Source: Promicromonospora thailandica (GTDB taxonomy: Bacteria > Actinomycetota > Actinomycetes > Actinomycetales > Cellulomonadaceae). From it: 64,000 nt of DNA. The notes below the pieces were generated by a model. It did no database searches, had not been told where the DNA came from, and saw only the letters and a program-made list of their open reading frames with translations. Position 1 is the first letter of the stretch. Each line of letters begins with the position of its first letter. A program made the translations under genes and the position numbers. Shown here in pieces: positions 1-8,416 of this stretch. Location of the stretch: assembly GCF_024171955.1 (NCBI RefSeq), contig NZ_JAMTCS010000014.1:148038-212037 (forward strand). The letters run 5' to 3'.

Positions 1-669
1 TGGGACCTGCCCGGGCACGGCACGGCACCCGAGCCGCGCCCCGCCGACCTCACGGGACTCACCGTCGCCGACCTGGCACGCGGCGTCCTCGACGTCGTCG
101 AGCAGGTGCAGGCCGAGCGCGGCGACCCCGGCGCACCGTTCTGGTACGCGGGGGTGTCGGCGGGCGGCGCCGTCGGGCTGCACCTGCTGCTGGAGCAGCC
201 CGAGCGGCTGCGCGGCGCGGCCCTGATCTGCACGTCCGCCCGCTTCGGCGACGCCCGGCCGTGGCTCGACCGCGCCCACCTCGTCGAGACGGCGGGCACC
301 CCCACCCAGGTCGAGGGGTCGGCGCGGCGGTGGTTCGGGCCCGGGTTCGTCGAGCGGCGCCCCGAGACCGTGCTGCGCCTGCTCGGCAGCCTGCAGACCG
401 CGGACCGGTTCGGGTACGGCGCCGTCTGCCGGGCGCTCGCGGAGTGGGACGCGCGCCCCCGGCTCGCGGCGACACCCGTCCCCATCGTCACGGTCGCGGG
501 GGAGCACGACGCGCCCGCGCCGCCCGCCGCACTGGCTGAGATCGCGCGCGGCGTGGGTGCGGCGCGCAGCGAGGTGCTCGACGGCGTCGCACACCTCGCC
601 CCCGCCGAGGCGCCCGAACGGGTGGCCGGTCTGGTGCGGGACCTGCTGACCACGGAGGTGACCCGATGA
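1..669 (+). CDS. pcaD: 3-oxoadipate enol-lactonase, alpha/beta hydrolase (5' end outside window)
   Basis: Open from the first base of the window, so the N-terminus is missing. It shows the alpha/beta-hydrolase DLPGHG turn right at the start and the nucleophile elbow GVSAGG, whose Ser is the expected catalytic residue; GEHDAPAPP and DGVAHLAP near the end fit the acid and His of the triad. The family hydrolyses 3-oxoadipate enol-lactone to 3-oxoadipate in the cytoplasm (beta-ketoadipate pathway). The stop overlaps the ATG of a carboxymuconolactone decarboxylase gene (ATGA), the preceding step of the same pathway, which supports this substrate. In many actinomycetes the two are fused as PcaL; here they are separate. 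Confidence 0.8.
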   Translation, partial: WDLPGHGTAPEPRPADLTGLTVADLARGVLDVVEQVQAERGDPGAPFWYAGVSAGGAVGLHLLLEQPERLRGAALICTSARFGDARPWLDRAHLVETAGTPTQVEGSARRWFGPGFVERRPETVLRLLGSLQTADRFGYGAVCRALAEWDARPRLAATPVPIVTVAGEHDAPAPPAALAEIARGVGAARSEVLDGVAHLAPAEAPERVAGLVRDLLTTEVTR

Positions 670-1049
670 GCGAGCCCACGAACGCCGAGGACGGCCTGCG
701 CGTGCGCCGCGAGGTGCTGGGCGACGCGCACGTGGACCGCGCGGCCGAACGCACGACGGAGTTCACCGCCGACTTCCAGGACCTCATCACCCGGTACGCG
801 TGGGGCGAGATCTGGACCCGGCCCGGGCTGGACCGGCGCTCCCGCTCGATGATCACGCTCACGGCCCTGGTCGCAGGCGGCCACTGGGGCGAGCTCGCCA
901 TGCACGTGCGCGCCGCGCTGCGCAACGGCCTCACCGTGGACGAGCTGCGCGAGGTGCTGCTCCAGACCGCGATCTACTGCTCCGTGCCGAGCGCCAACCA
1001 CGCGTTCGCCGTCGCGCAGGACGTACTGCGCGAGGAGGGACTGCTCTGA
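666..1049 (+). CDS. pcaC: 4-carboxymuconolactone decarboxylase
   Basis: 127 residues, the usual length for stand-alone PcaC. Family features are visible in order: LGDAHVDRA near the N-terminus, FTADFQDLITRYAWGEIWTR, the RSRSMITL segment, GRNGLT-like 'ALRNGLTVDELREVLLQ', and YCSVPSANHAF near the C-terminus. It converts 4-carboxymuconolactone to 3-oxoadipate enol-lactone. The ATG overlaps the upstream enol-lactonase stop by 4 nt, and its own stop overlaps the start of the next transporter gene, so the three genes are one translationally coupled operon. Confidence 0.9.
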   Translation: MSEPTNAEDGLRVRREVLGDAHVDRAAERTTEFTADFQDLITRYAWGEIWTRPGLDRRSRSMITLTALVAGGHWGELAMHVRAALRNGLTVDELREVLLQTAIYCSVPSANHAFAVAQDVLREEGLL

Positions 1050-2284
1050 GCCGCACCGTCGCCCCGGGCGCGCTCGCGCTCGTCGGCGTGCTCCTGATCG
1101 CCGCCAACCTGCGCGCCCCCGTCACCGTCGTGGGCCCCGTGGCCGACGACGTCGCCGCCGACCTCGCCCTGACCGCCACCCAGGTCTCGCTCCTGGTGTC
1201 GCTGCCGCTGCTGTGCTTCGGCGTGTTCGCGATCGTCGCGCCGCGCCTCCTGACGCGCTGGGGCATCGAGGCCACCAGCGTGCTGGCGCTCACGGCGCTC
1301 GCGGCCGGCATCCTCGGCCGCTCCGTGCCCTGGCCGGGCGCGCTGTGGGTCGGCACCGTGCTGGTCGGCGCGGGCGTCGCGACCCTCAACGTCGCGCTGC
1401 CCGCCCTGGTCAAGCGCGACTTCCCGCACCGCGTCGGGCAGGTGACCGGCGCGTACTCGGCCACCCAGTCCGCCTTCGCCGCGGTGGCCGCCGTCGTGGC
1501 CGTGCCCCTGGCGGGGACGCAGCCGCAGGGCTGGCGTGTCGCGTTCGGGGCGTGGGTGGGGCTGACGCTCGTCGCGCTGGGGGTCATGACGTGGCGGTGG
1601 CGGGGTGCGCGCGCTCGTGCGCGCGCTGTGACCGCCGTGGTCACCCGGCGAGGCGGTCACCGGTCGCCCTGGCGCAGCGCGCTCGGCTGGCAGGTCGCGG
1701 GCTACATGGGTCTGCAGTCGACGTTCTTCTACGCCGTGGTCACGTGGTGGCCCTCGGTGGAGGCGGAGGCGGGCTTCACGCCCGCGGCCGCCGGCGCGCA
1801 CCAGGGGCTGCTGCAGGTCATGGGCATCGCCGCGTCGCTGCTCGCCGGCCGGGTCATCGACCGCACGCGCGCCCACGGGCAGAGCGGCCTCGTGGTGCTG
1901 TTCTCCGGCATGTCGGCGGTCGCCGTCGTCGGCGAGCTGCTCGCACCCGGCTGGTGGACGCTCTGGATCGTGCTGCTCGGGCTGGGCACCGCGGCGTCGT
2001 TCGTCACGGCGCTGTCGTTCTCCGGCCTGCGGACCGTGAGTCCCGCGCAGGCCGCGGCGCTGTCGGGCATGGCGCAGGCGCTCGGGTACGGGCTGGCCGC
2101 GCTCGGCCCCGTGCTGCTGGGCGGCCTGCACGACGCGACGTCGAGCTGGACCGTGCCGCTGGTGGTGCTGCTGGTGCTCAAGGTGCCGGAGATCGTCGCG
2201 GGCGCCCTGGCGGGCCGCCGCCGGGTGATCGGCGGGCACCCGCCGCGCGAATCCCTTCGCGACTCCCCTCGTGATCCTCTTTGA
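1046..2284 (+). CDS. MFS transporter, CynX/NimT-like
   Basis: About 412 residues with 12 predicted membrane segments. The first, LVGVLLIAANLRAPVTVVGP, has the LR-x-P-x-T-x-x-GP signature of the CynX/NimT (cyanate/nitroimidazole) carrier branch. No ATG lies at the expected start. The reading frame fits a CTG at 1046 that overlaps the pcaC stop as CTGA, with GAGGAGGGA (1031-1039) at ideal Shine-Dalgarno distance; the nearest alternative, GTG at 1088, would cut into the first membrane helix. Position in the pca operon suggests uptake or efflux of an aromatic acid or analogue, but the substrate is not shown by sequence. Confidence 0.8.
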   Translation: MSRTVAPGALALVGVLLIAANLRAPVTVVGPVADDVAADLALTATQVSLLVSLPLLCFGVFAIVAPRLLTRWGIEATSVLALTALAAGILGRSVPWPGALWVGTVLVGAGVATLNVALPALVKRDFPHRVGQVTGAYSATQSAFAAVAAVVAVPLAGTQPQGWRVAFGAWVGLTLVALGVMTWRWRGARARARAVTAVVTRRGGHRSPWRSALGWQVAGYMGLQSTFFYAVVTWWPSVEAEAGFTPAAAGAHQGLLQVMGIAASLLAGRVIDRTRAHGQSGLVVLFSGMSAVAVVGELLAPGWWTLWIVLLGLGTAASFVTALSFSGLRTVSPAQAAALSGMAQALGYGLAALGPVLLGGLHDATSSWTVPLVVLLVLKVPEIVAGALAGRRRVIGGHPPRESLRDSPRDPL

Positions 2285-2336
2285 GACCGAGGTTGCTTCG
2301 CTTTGAGAGCCCTCAAAGCGAAGCAACCTCGGTCTC
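2283..2336. terminator. 25-bp perfect hairpin, bidirectional terminator
   Basis: Left arm 2283-2307 and right arm 2312-2336 are exact reverse complements with a 4-nt loop; the arms extend about 6 bp further with one mismatch. The left arm begins inside the stop codon of the MFS gene. No U-tract follows. It sits between convergent genes (MFS + and SapA-like -), so a shared terminator is the simplest reading. Confidence 0.7.
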
Positions 2337-2383
2337 GAAGAGGAGGGGGACGACGGCGGCCGTCCGCCTCGGTCGGTGCCGCG

Positions 2384-2821
2384 TCAGCCGCAGTTGCCCC
2401 AGCTGCCCGGGCGTCCGCCGGTCGCGACGTCACCGTTGAGCACGACCTCACCCTTGTACTTGACGCAGACGCCGGCCGCGTTGCTGATCCACGCCCCGCC
2501 CGCGTAGCTGTTGTACGAGGCCGAGGAGTCGAAGACGTTCCGGCCGTCCTGCAGCCACAGGTAGGCGCCGATACCGTCGGTCTTCGACCCGAGGAAGCTG
2601 CGGGTGATGACGCAGTTGGTGCCGCCGTTGGCCGACGAGTACCACAGCTCCACGCGGCCCACCTGGTTGCCGCCCGGCAGCCACAGTCCCGCCTGGTGGA
2701 CGATCGAGCCGGAGCAGCTGGGGGAGACCCCCTGGGCGGCGACGGCGGGCGACGCGAACAGGACGGTGGAACAGATCGCGGCCATGACCGCGGCGACAGT
2801 ACGAGACAAGCGCACGTGCAT
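2384..2821 (-). CDS. secreted SapA-like (spore-associated protein A-like) protein
   Basis: 145 residues with a clear signal peptide (RLSR, hydrophobic TVAAVMAAICSTVLFA, cleavage after ASPAVAA). The mature part carries VELWYSS...NCVI, a mid-protein DSSASYNSYAG, and CVKYKGEV near the end, the layout of actinobacterial spore-associated protein A and relatives; four Cys could form two disulfides. Function of the family is unknown. The ATG at 2821 directly abuts the only purine-rich stretch (AAAGGGG); a GTG two codons later (2815) would have better spacing and may be the true start. Its codon use matches the chromosome. Confidence 0.7.
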   Translation of the reverse strand: MHVRLSRTVAAVMAAICSTVLFASPAVAAQGVSPSCSGSIVHQAGLWLPGGNQVGRVELWYSSANGGTNCVITRSFLGSKTDGIGAYLWLQDGRNVFDSSASYNSYAGGAWISNAAGVCVKYKGEVVLNGDVATGGRPGSWGNCG

Positions 2822-2965
2822 CCCCTTTGATCGGTGCTTCTTGGTCCGTTCTTGGTCTGTATCTGACCCAGTCCGATACGGTAGCGCCCCGACGCGCGGG
2901 GCTCGACCTCAGTGGTGGTCGTGGGCGACCTCGACCTCGCCCGTCAGGGCTGCGACCGGGTCGGC

Positions 2966-3490
2966 TCAGACCCAGCCCAGCAGACCGTTGAGCAGCAGCC
3001 CCACCAGCAGCGCCGCCGACAGGTAGGTGCGCACCAGGGTCTGCTCCGAGTCGGCCACGGCGCTCGCGGAGCCGAGCTCGCGGCCGGTGCGTCGTTCGAA
3101 CCGGCTCAGCACCGGCATGACGAGCAGGCTCAGCGCGGCGAGCGCGATGCCCACGGAGCTGTGCTCCGGCTCAGGCAGCCCTGTCAGGGAGAGCGCGGCA
3201 TCCACCATGACGTAGGCCGCCAGGCCGAGGAAGGACGCGGCGATGACGCGCAAGGCCGTCCGCTCGCGGGCCTCCGGATCGGGGGAGGCGAACTGCCAGA
3301 CCACCGCGGCCGCCGACAGCACCTCCACCACCGAGTCGGGCCCGAACCCGACCAGCGCCGCCGACGACGCCGAAGCTCCCGCGGCGAGCGCCACCACCGC
3401 CTCGGCCGTGGTGTAGATGACGGTTGCGGCCACGACCCAGCGGATGCGCCGCCGCAGCACCACTACCCGGGCGGGCGCGACGGCGGTCAT
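2966..3490 (-). CDS. cation transporter, CDF-like (cobalt-zinc-cadmium resistance type)
   Basis: 174 residues with about five membrane segments. The first pair contains VAALxA-type 'IYTTAEAVVALAAGASASSAALVGFGPDSVVEVLSA', in which the G-x-DSxxE motif corresponds to the transmembrane metal site region of cation-diffusion-facilitator proteins. It is shorter than full CDF transporters (about 300 residues), but short versions of this kind occur downstream of CmtR/SmtB-like regulators in actinobacteria. Its ATG overlaps the stop of the decayed ArsR-type gene upstream (ATGA), so the two were an operon. Metal specificity (Zn/Cd/Co) cannot be told. Confidence 0.75.
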   Translation of the reverse strand: MTAVAPARVVVLRRRIRWVVAATVIYTTAEAVVALAAGASASSAALVGFGPDSVVEVLSAAAVVWQFASPDPEARERTALRVIAASFLGLAAYVMVDAALSLTGLPEPEHSSVGIALAALSLLVMPVLSRFERRTGRELGSASAVADSEQTLVRTYLSAALLVGLLLNGLLGWV

Positions 3491-3718
3491 GCCTGCGCTC
3501 CCGGCGCGCAGCACAGGGGTACGTCGCCGCGCTCGTCCTGACAGGGGGCACCGTCGTCCGTGCGAGCACGGTGTCCAGGAGCGTACCGATGGCCCGGGTC
3601 GGGTGCGGGTCGGGCCGAGTTCGCGTGCGAGCTGCGCGGGATAGCCAGGCGCCTCGACGAGGCTCAGCAGGATCCGGGAGCGGGTGGGGTCGGCCATGGC
3701 ACGGCCCAGCCGGTTCAT
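3487..3718 (-). pseudogene. ArsR/SmtB (CmtR-like) metalloregulator, internally deleted and frameshifted
   Basis: The N-terminus is intact (LGRAMADPTRSRILLSL, then AQLARELGPTRT, the first helices of the winged helix). The rest of the HTH and wing is missing. The coding sense reappears in another frame as a dimerisation helix ending LLDTVLA and again, after a further one-base shift, as DDGAPCQDERGDVPLCC followed by the stop, i.e. the Cys-rich metal-binding tail of CmtR-like sensors. A full protein would be about 120 residues; only some 77 codons of space remain. The downstream transporter is therefore probably no longer metal-regulated by this gene. Confidence 0.7.
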
Positions 3719-3739
3719 CGCGTCGGGGCGCGAGGCATT

Positions 3740-3757
3740 GGTCAGCTTGTGCTGACC
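3740..3757. promoter_or_regulatory. 7-bp dyad GGTCAGC-N4-GCTGACC upstream of arsR remnant
   Basis: A perfect 7-bp inverted repeat 22 bp upstream of the ArsR-remnant start codon (minus strand) and downstream of the XRE-cupin gene. It could be the former operator of the metalloregulator or a weak terminator of the regulator gene; the sequence alone does not decide. Confidence 0.3.
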
Positions 3758-3831
3758 GTGCAGCCACGGGTGACGTGTCGCGGCGTGGTGCTCTCGGTCT
3801 GCGTGACGCCCGTCGGCACCACAGATGCCAC

Positions 3832-4428
3832 CTAGCCTGGCGGCAGCCGCTCGGTGGTGGCGCGAATGTGCGCGCGTTCACCGTGGCGCCCGACGAGGCT
3901 GAGGTACTCGACGGGGCCTGCGGTGGTTGCGCCGAACCAGTGCGGCGTCCTGGTGTCGAACTCGACGGCTTCGCCGGCGGTGAGCCTGAGGTCGTGCTCG
4001 CCGAGCACGAGGCGGAGGGTGCCGTTGAGCACGTACGCCCAGTCGTGACCCTCGTGGGAGCGGAGCTCCGGGAGTGCATCGTCGCGGCCGGTGGGAAGGA
4101 CGAACTTGTAGGCCTGGATCCCTCCGGGTCTGCGCGTGAGCGGGATGATGACCGAGCCGTCCTTGCACCCCATGGGGCGGAGGTCGATCCGAGGGTTTGC
4201 CGTCCGAGGTGCGTCGACGAGGGAGTCGAGCGTGACACCGTGGAAGCGGGCGAGGGGCAGCAGCTGCTCGAGAGTGGGACGACGCAGACCGGCCTCGAGG
4301 CGGGAGAGCGTGCTCACCGAGATGTGCGTCTCGCGGGAGAGCGCGGACAAGGTGACGTCCCGGCGCAGGCGCAGCTGCTTCAGCTTGCTGCCGACTGCGT
4401 CGAGCGTGCTGTCGTCGGTGGCGTCCAT
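3832..4428 (-). CDS. XRE-cupin transcriptional regulator
   Basis: 198 residues. Residues about 12-66 form an XRE helix-turn-helix (VGSKLKQLRLRRDVTLSALSRETHISVSTLSRLEAG), and residues about 105-190 form a cupin_2 barrel (HEGHDWAYVLNGTLRLVLGE...PHWFGA). This architecture belongs to cytoplasmic one-component regulators that sense a small metabolite in the cupin. It is divergent from the DHA2-family MFS operon starting at 4522, with a 93-bp shared AT-richer spacer, so it most likely controls itself and that transporter operon. Confidence 0.85.
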   Translation of the reverse strand: MDATDDSTLDAVGSKLKQLRLRRDVTLSALSRETHISVSTLSRLEAGLRRPTLEQLLPLARFHGVTLDSLVDAPRTANPRIDLRPMGCKDGSVIIPLTRRPGGIQAYKFVLPTGRDDALPELRSHEGHDWAYVLNGTLRLVLGEHDLRLTAGEAVEFDTRTPHWFGATTAGPVEYLSLVGRHGERAHIRATTERLPPG

Positions 4429-4447
4429 GCCTGCAGTTTTCCATTTG

Positions 4448-4461
4448 GCAACGATATTTGC
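4448..4461. promoter_or_regulatory. candidate operator GCAA-N6-TTGC
   Basis: A short dyad GCAACGATATTTGC in the spacer between the XRE-cupin gene and the divergent MFS gene, within the only AT-rich patch of the region. XRE-cupin regulators commonly bind short palindromes in their own divergent promoter; the match here is limited to four bases per arm. Confidence 0.3.
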
Positions 4462-4521
4462 TAGACCGGAACCGGTAGCCGAGAGTCGTAGCCGACGCTC
4501 GTCGCTACCCAGGAGGAGAAC

Positions 4522-6135
4522 ATGGTCGAGAAGCAGGGTACGGACACGGTGGACGTCGTGACCGTCGGTGGTGGAGCTGCCACCGAACCGGACGCGGCTC
4601 CTGCCGTCGTCACGGATCCCCGCAGCCGCCGCGCGATTCTGCTGACCGTCAGCATTGCGCTGATGGCGGTGGTGGCGTCCGTCTCAGGACTCAACGTCGC
4701 CCAGCCCCACCTGGCGGCGACGTTCGACGCCGCGCAGGGAACGGTGCTGTGGATCATCAACATCTACACGCTCACCCTGGCTGCACTCCTCCTCCCGCTC
4801 GGTGCGGCGGGTGACCGGTGGGGCCGCAGACCCGTCCTCGTGCTCGGGCTGGTGATCTTCGGCGTCGCCAACATCACTGCGGCCGTCGCTCCGACGGTCG
4901 AGCTCATGCTCGCCTCGCGTCTGCTTGCCGGTGCGGGAGCGGCCATGATCATGCCGGTCACGCTCTCGGTGATCACCTCGACGTTCCCCGGCGAGGCTCG
5001 ATCGAGAGCCATCGGCGTCTGGACCGCCGTCGCTGGCGGCGGCGGCATCGTCGGCATGTACCTCTCCGCGCTGCTCGTCGACGTCGCGACGTGGCGCTGG
5101 CTGTTCGCCCTGCCCGTGGTGCTCACGGTCGTGGCGCTCGCCTCGTCCGTGACCGCCGTCCCGAACTCTCGCCAGCCGGCGAACGGGCGATACGACATTC
5201 TCGGTGCGGTCACCTCGGTGGTCGTCGCCGTCGGACTGACTTTCGCGCTGCACGAGGCACCCGCCCTCGGATGGGCCCATCCGGCGATCCTCGTGACCCT
5301 CGGTCTCGCTGTCGCGGCGACGGGTGCGTTCGTCGCCTGGGAACTGCACACGCCGGCCCCCCTGCTGGACGTGCGGGCCTTCCGCAGCCGTGGGCTGTCC
5401 AGCGGCTCGGTGCTGCTCCTCGTGCTCTTCGGCGTGCAGGCGGGGATCTCGTTGGTGCTCTACCCGTACTTCCAGGTCGTGCTCGGCTGGAGCGGCCTGG
5501 TCGCGACCCTGGGGCTGATGCCGCTGGCGCTGCTGATGATGGCGGCATCCGGGCTCGCTCCGAAGGCGTCCCTGCGCTTCGGGACGCGGACCACCATGGC
5601 AGCCGGCCTGGCCCTCGCGGGGACGGGCCTGGCGCTCATGGCACTGCTCGTCTCGGCCGACGGCGGGTACCTGACGGTCCTCCCCGGGCTGATCGTGCTC
5701 GGTCTGGGGACCGGGCTGGCGATGACCCCCTCCACCGAGGCGATCACGTCCGCGCTCCCGGACCGGCAGCAGGGTGTGGCGTCTGCGATCAACGACCTCA
5801 CCCGCGAGCTCGGCGCAGCTCTGGGCATCGCACTCCTCGGCGGACTGCTCACCGCCGGCTACCAGTCAGCCATCGCCCCGCGGCTGGAGGGTCTACCCGG
5901 CCACCTGGCGCGCGCTGCGAACGAAGGCGTAGCCAACGCGTTCGTGGCCGGCCAGAGCGCGGGACCCTTCGCCGAGCGGCTGATGAGCGCTGCCGCGGAC
6001 GCCTTCGTGACCGGGTGGCAGCAGGCCATGTGGGTCGGGGTCGCTCTCGCCGGAGCGCTCTTCGTCTTCGTACTCAGCAGGGCGCCCAGAACCGTGACGG
6101 CGCCGTCCGACAGCAGCACGGAAGGAACAGCATGA
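4522..6135 (+). CDS. MFS exporter, DHA2 (EmrB/QacA) family
   Basis: 537 residues, 14 predicted membrane helices, the DHA2 size. Motif A is GAAGDRWGRRPVLVLG between helices 2 and 3; motif C-like RLLAGAGAAMIMPVTL follows. ATG with GGAGGAG at 4511-4517. The family exports drugs or metabolites by proton antiport at the cytoplasmic membrane. The stop overlaps the ATG of the DUF1684 gene (ATGA), and an NTF2-like gene follows, so transporter and two small enzymes or binding proteins are one operon opposite the XRE-cupin regulator. The substrate is not known. Confidence 0.88.
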   Translation: MVEKQGTDTVDVVTVGGGAATEPDAAPAVVTDPRSRRAILLTVSIALMAVVASVSGLNVAQPHLAATFDAAQGTVLWIINIYTLTLAALLLPLGAAGDRWGRRPVLVLGLVIFGVANITAAVAPTVELMLASRLLAGAGAAMIMPVTLSVITSTFPGEARSRAIGVWTAVAGGGGIVGMYLSALLVDVATWRWLFALPVVLTVVALASSVTAVPNSRQPANGRYDILGAVTSVVVAVGLTFALHEAPALGWAHPAILVTLGLAVAATGAFVAWELHTPAPLLDVRAFRSRGLSSGSVLLLVLFGVQAGISLVLYPYFQVVLGWSGLVATLGLMPLALLMMAASGLAPKASLRFGTRTTMAAGLALAGTGLALMALLVSADGGYLTVLPGLIVLGLGTGLAMTPSTEAITSALPDRQQGVASAINDLTRELGAALGIALLGGLLTAGYQSAIAPRLEGLPGHLARAANEGVANAFVAGQSAGPFAERLMSAAADAFVTGWQQAMWVGVALAGALFVFVLSRAPRTVTAPSDSSTEGTA

Positions 6136-6959
6136 CTGACATCGACCCGACGCCGATGACGGGCGCGATCGATCACGAGGCATGGCGCGCTGCCCGCTGG
6201 CTCGAGCTGAGCGGACCAGGTGGGAAGGCGTCCGTGGTCGCCAAGGCCATGGTGAGCGGCAGGGACCCGGTCACGATCCATGGTGTGCCTGGGCGCTGGG
6301 CGATCGACGCGGCAGGAGGTCTGACGGTCACGGCGGCCACAAGGGACGGCATCGTGGTCGACGGCACCGTGGCCGACGGAACCGTCGCGGTGCCGTCCGG
6401 CACGTCGTTCACCCTTCCTGGTGGCCTGACGGGGATGGTCGGCGGGGGAGCGGGATCCTACGGCGTGGTCGTCCAGGACCGCGCGGCCGTCGGGCGATCA
6501 GGCCTGGCGGGGGTCGACGCCTATGCCTACGACCCCGGCTGGGTCCTGCGCGGCGAGTATCGCGGAGCTCCCGACGGGCGCCGGGCCACTGTGGAGCGTC
6601 TGACGACGCCCCGCAGGACGGACCGTATGCCGGCACCTGCCGATCTGGCATTCACCGTCGGGGGCGTGGAGTACGTGCTCACGGTGGTCGAGGAGATCCC
6701 CGGGCAGGGCCTGGTCATCTTCACCGACGAGACCAGCGGCAACGGGACACCCGAGATCGGCCGTTGGCTGACTCTGCCGCTCGCAGCACCCGGGACGGCC
6801 GTCACGGTCGACCTCAACCGAGTGACGCTCTCGAACTATCACATCGCGCCACGCGTGTTCACGTGTCCGTTGTCCCCGGCCGGGAACCACCTGCCCTTCC
6901 GGCTCGAGGCGGGGGAGCGCGCACTCGTCTACCGCGAGCACCCGACCGCTGGGCGCTGA
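6132..6959 (+). CDS. DUF1684 family protein
   Basis: 275 residues. The C-terminal part contains the DUF1684 landmarks: FTDETSGNGTPEIGRWLTLP, DLNRVTLSNYHIAPRVFTCPL and the NHLPFRLEAGER ending. Function of the family is unknown; several members sit next to metabolite exporters or oxidases. No signal peptide. Start chosen because ATG 6132 overlaps the MFS stop as ATGA; there is no competing upstream start with sense. Confidence 0.85.
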   Translation: MTDIDPTPMTGAIDHEAWRAARWLELSGPGGKASVVAKAMVSGRDPVTIHGVPGRWAIDAAGGLTVTAATRDGIVVDGTVADGTVAVPSGTSFTLPGGLTGMVGGGAGSYGVVVQDRAAVGRSGLAGVDAYAYDPGWVLRGEYRGAPDGRRATVERLTTPRRTDRMPAPADLAFTVGGVEYVLTVVEEIPGQGLVIFTDETSGNGTPEIGRWLTLPLAAPGTAVTVDLNRVTLSNYHIAPRVFTCPLSPAGNHLPFRLEAGERALVYREHPTAGR

Positions 6960-7001
6960 CCGCACGACGACCACCCACCTACGACGAGAACGGACCGACC
7001 G

Positions 7002-7373
7002 ATGGCACGTACGAAGGCGCAGATCGCCGCCAGCTACCTCCGGCACCTGGAGAACCGGGAATGGGCGCAGGCTCGAGCGCTGTGCACAGCAGGTGCGACT
7101 GTCTGGCACAGCGACGGAACGGGTGACTCCCCCATCGACCAGAACATCGACGGCATGAAAGAGCAGATCGGCTCGATCGCCTCGATGCGGTACGAGATCA
7201 TCCGCCGGGTCAGCGATGCAGGCGGGCTGTTCCAGCAGCACGTCGTCCATGTCGAGACCGCAGACGGCGGGCGGGCGATCGTCCATGCCGCTGTCTACTT
7301 CGGTTTCGAGGGCGGGCTCGTCTCCAGGATCGAGGAGTACGCGAACGCTGTCCCGGTCACGCCTGCCCCGTGA
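7002..7373 (+). CDS. NTF2-like / SnoaL-like protein
   Basis: 123 residues with the compact NTF2 fold pattern: N-terminal helix AASYLRHLENREWAQARALC, a central strand series and the closing FEGGLVSRIEEYAN, typical of ketosteroid-isomerase-like small proteins. These either catalyse isomerisation or just bind a hydrophobic ligand in a cone-shaped pocket. It is the third gene of the MFS/DUF1684 operon (42-nt gap). Confidence 0.8.
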   Translation: MARTKAQIAASYLRHLENREWAQARALCTAGATVWHSDGTGDSPIDQNIDGMKEQIGSIASMRYEIIRRVSDAGGLFQQHVVHVETADGGRAIVHAAVYFGFEGGLVSRIEEYANAVPVTPAP

Positions 7374-7435
7374 CCGCCTCCGCCCTGCCCGGCGACGTCG
7401 ACCTGCCCGAGCGGCGCCGCCGTCCTCGAACACGG

Positions 7436-7519
7436 TCATGGCGCCACGGGGCAGAGCTCTGTCGCGACGTGCGTGCCCATGCCGAGGCCGGCTCCTGTGA
7501 CGAGGGCGACACGGTCCAC
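7436..7519 (-). pseudogene. N-terminal fragment of a short-chain dehydrogenase
   Basis: Twenty-seven codons from a GTG encode VDRVALVTGAGLGMGTHVA, the TGxxxGxG nucleotide-binding start of an SDR, then run into a stop. No continuation is obvious in the other frames. It lies just downstream of the XRE-MmyB gene on the same strand, the place where such regulators often have an SDR partner (compare 35926-37778), so this looks like a lost target gene. Confidence 0.5.
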
Positions 7520-7532
7520 CGATACCCCGGGT

Positions 7533-8372
7533 TCAGCGCAGGGCCTGCGCACCGATGACGGACAGGACCTGCAGCTTCTCGTAGCTCTCGGTACCCGGGA
7601 CCGCCGTGTAGACCATCAGGGAGTGGGCCTGGTCGGGGTCGACCAGGCGCTGGCAGCTCAGCTCGAGGGGTCCGACCTCGGGGTGGACGAAGTGCTTGAC
7701 CTCGTGGGGCCGCAGGCCGATCTCGTGCTGGTCCCAGACCTGCCGGAACTCCTCGCTCTGCTCCAGGAGCAGGTCCGCCAGAGAGGCGGCACGCGAGCCC
7801 GGACCGCGCAGGGTGACCAGACCGCGCAGCCCGGCGGCGTACATCCGCGTCATGAAGGCGTGCTCCTCGGGCGCGTAGAGCCGGCGAGCCGCCGGGTCGG
7901 TGAACCACCGGTAGCCCGTGCTCCGGGCAGGACCGGTGTACCGCGTGGTGTCGCCGGTCAGGGCGACGCCCATGGGTGTCTGGCGCAGGGTCTCGCCCAG
8001 CTCTGTGACGATCTCCGCCGGTGTGTCCTCCAGGCGGTCGAGGACCCGCAGCAGACCGGGGCTGATGTGCTCGCTGGAGCTTCCCCGGGGCGGCGGGTTG
8101 TGCCCGGCGAGCCGGAACAGGTGGTCGCGCTCGTCGATCGTCAGGTGCAGGCCCTGGGCGATCGAGGCGAGCATCTGCGGGGAGGGCTGCGGGCCGCGCT
8201 GACGCTCCAGGCGGGAGTAGTAGTCGGTGGACATGTTGCACAGGACCGCCACCTCCTCGCGGCGCAGGCCCTGGGTCCTGCGGCGTTGGCCGCGGGGCAT
8301 CCCGACGTCCTCCGGCTGGAGCGCCTCCCGACGGTTGCGGAGGAACTCCGCCAGGCCGCTTCGATCGATCAC
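7533..8372 (-). CDS. XRE regulator with MmyB-like ligand-binding domain
   Basis: 279 residues. The N-terminal HTH reads LAEFLRNRREALQPEDVGM...GLRREEVAVLCNMSTDYYSRLE, the standard opening of this actinobacterial family; the C-terminal two-thirds (YRWFTDPAARRLY, FVHPEVGPLEL, VYTAVPGTESYEKL) is the MmyB-like domain thought to bind a fatty-acid-like ligand. Start is GTG 8372 with GGGGAAGG upstream. It is one of three members of this family in the window. Likely target: the neighbouring (now broken) SDR. Confidence 0.88.
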   Translation of the reverse strand: MIDRSGLAEFLRNRREALQPEDVGMPRGQRRRTQGLRREEVAVLCNMSTDYYSRLERQRGPQPSPQMLASIAQGLHLTIDERDHLFRLAGHNPPPRGSSSEHISPGLLRVLDRLEDTPAEIVTELGETLRQTPMGVALTGDTTRYTGPARSTGYRWFTDPAARRLYAPEEHAFMTRMYAAGLRGLVTLRGPGSRAASLADLLLEQSEEFRQVWDQHEIGLRPHEVKHFVHPEVGPLELSCQRLVDPDQAHSLMVYTAVPGTESYEKLQVLSVIGAQALR

Positions 8373-8416
8373 GACGTTCCTTCCCCCACGGTCGGCGTGC
8401 TGCAGATCGCCGCACC

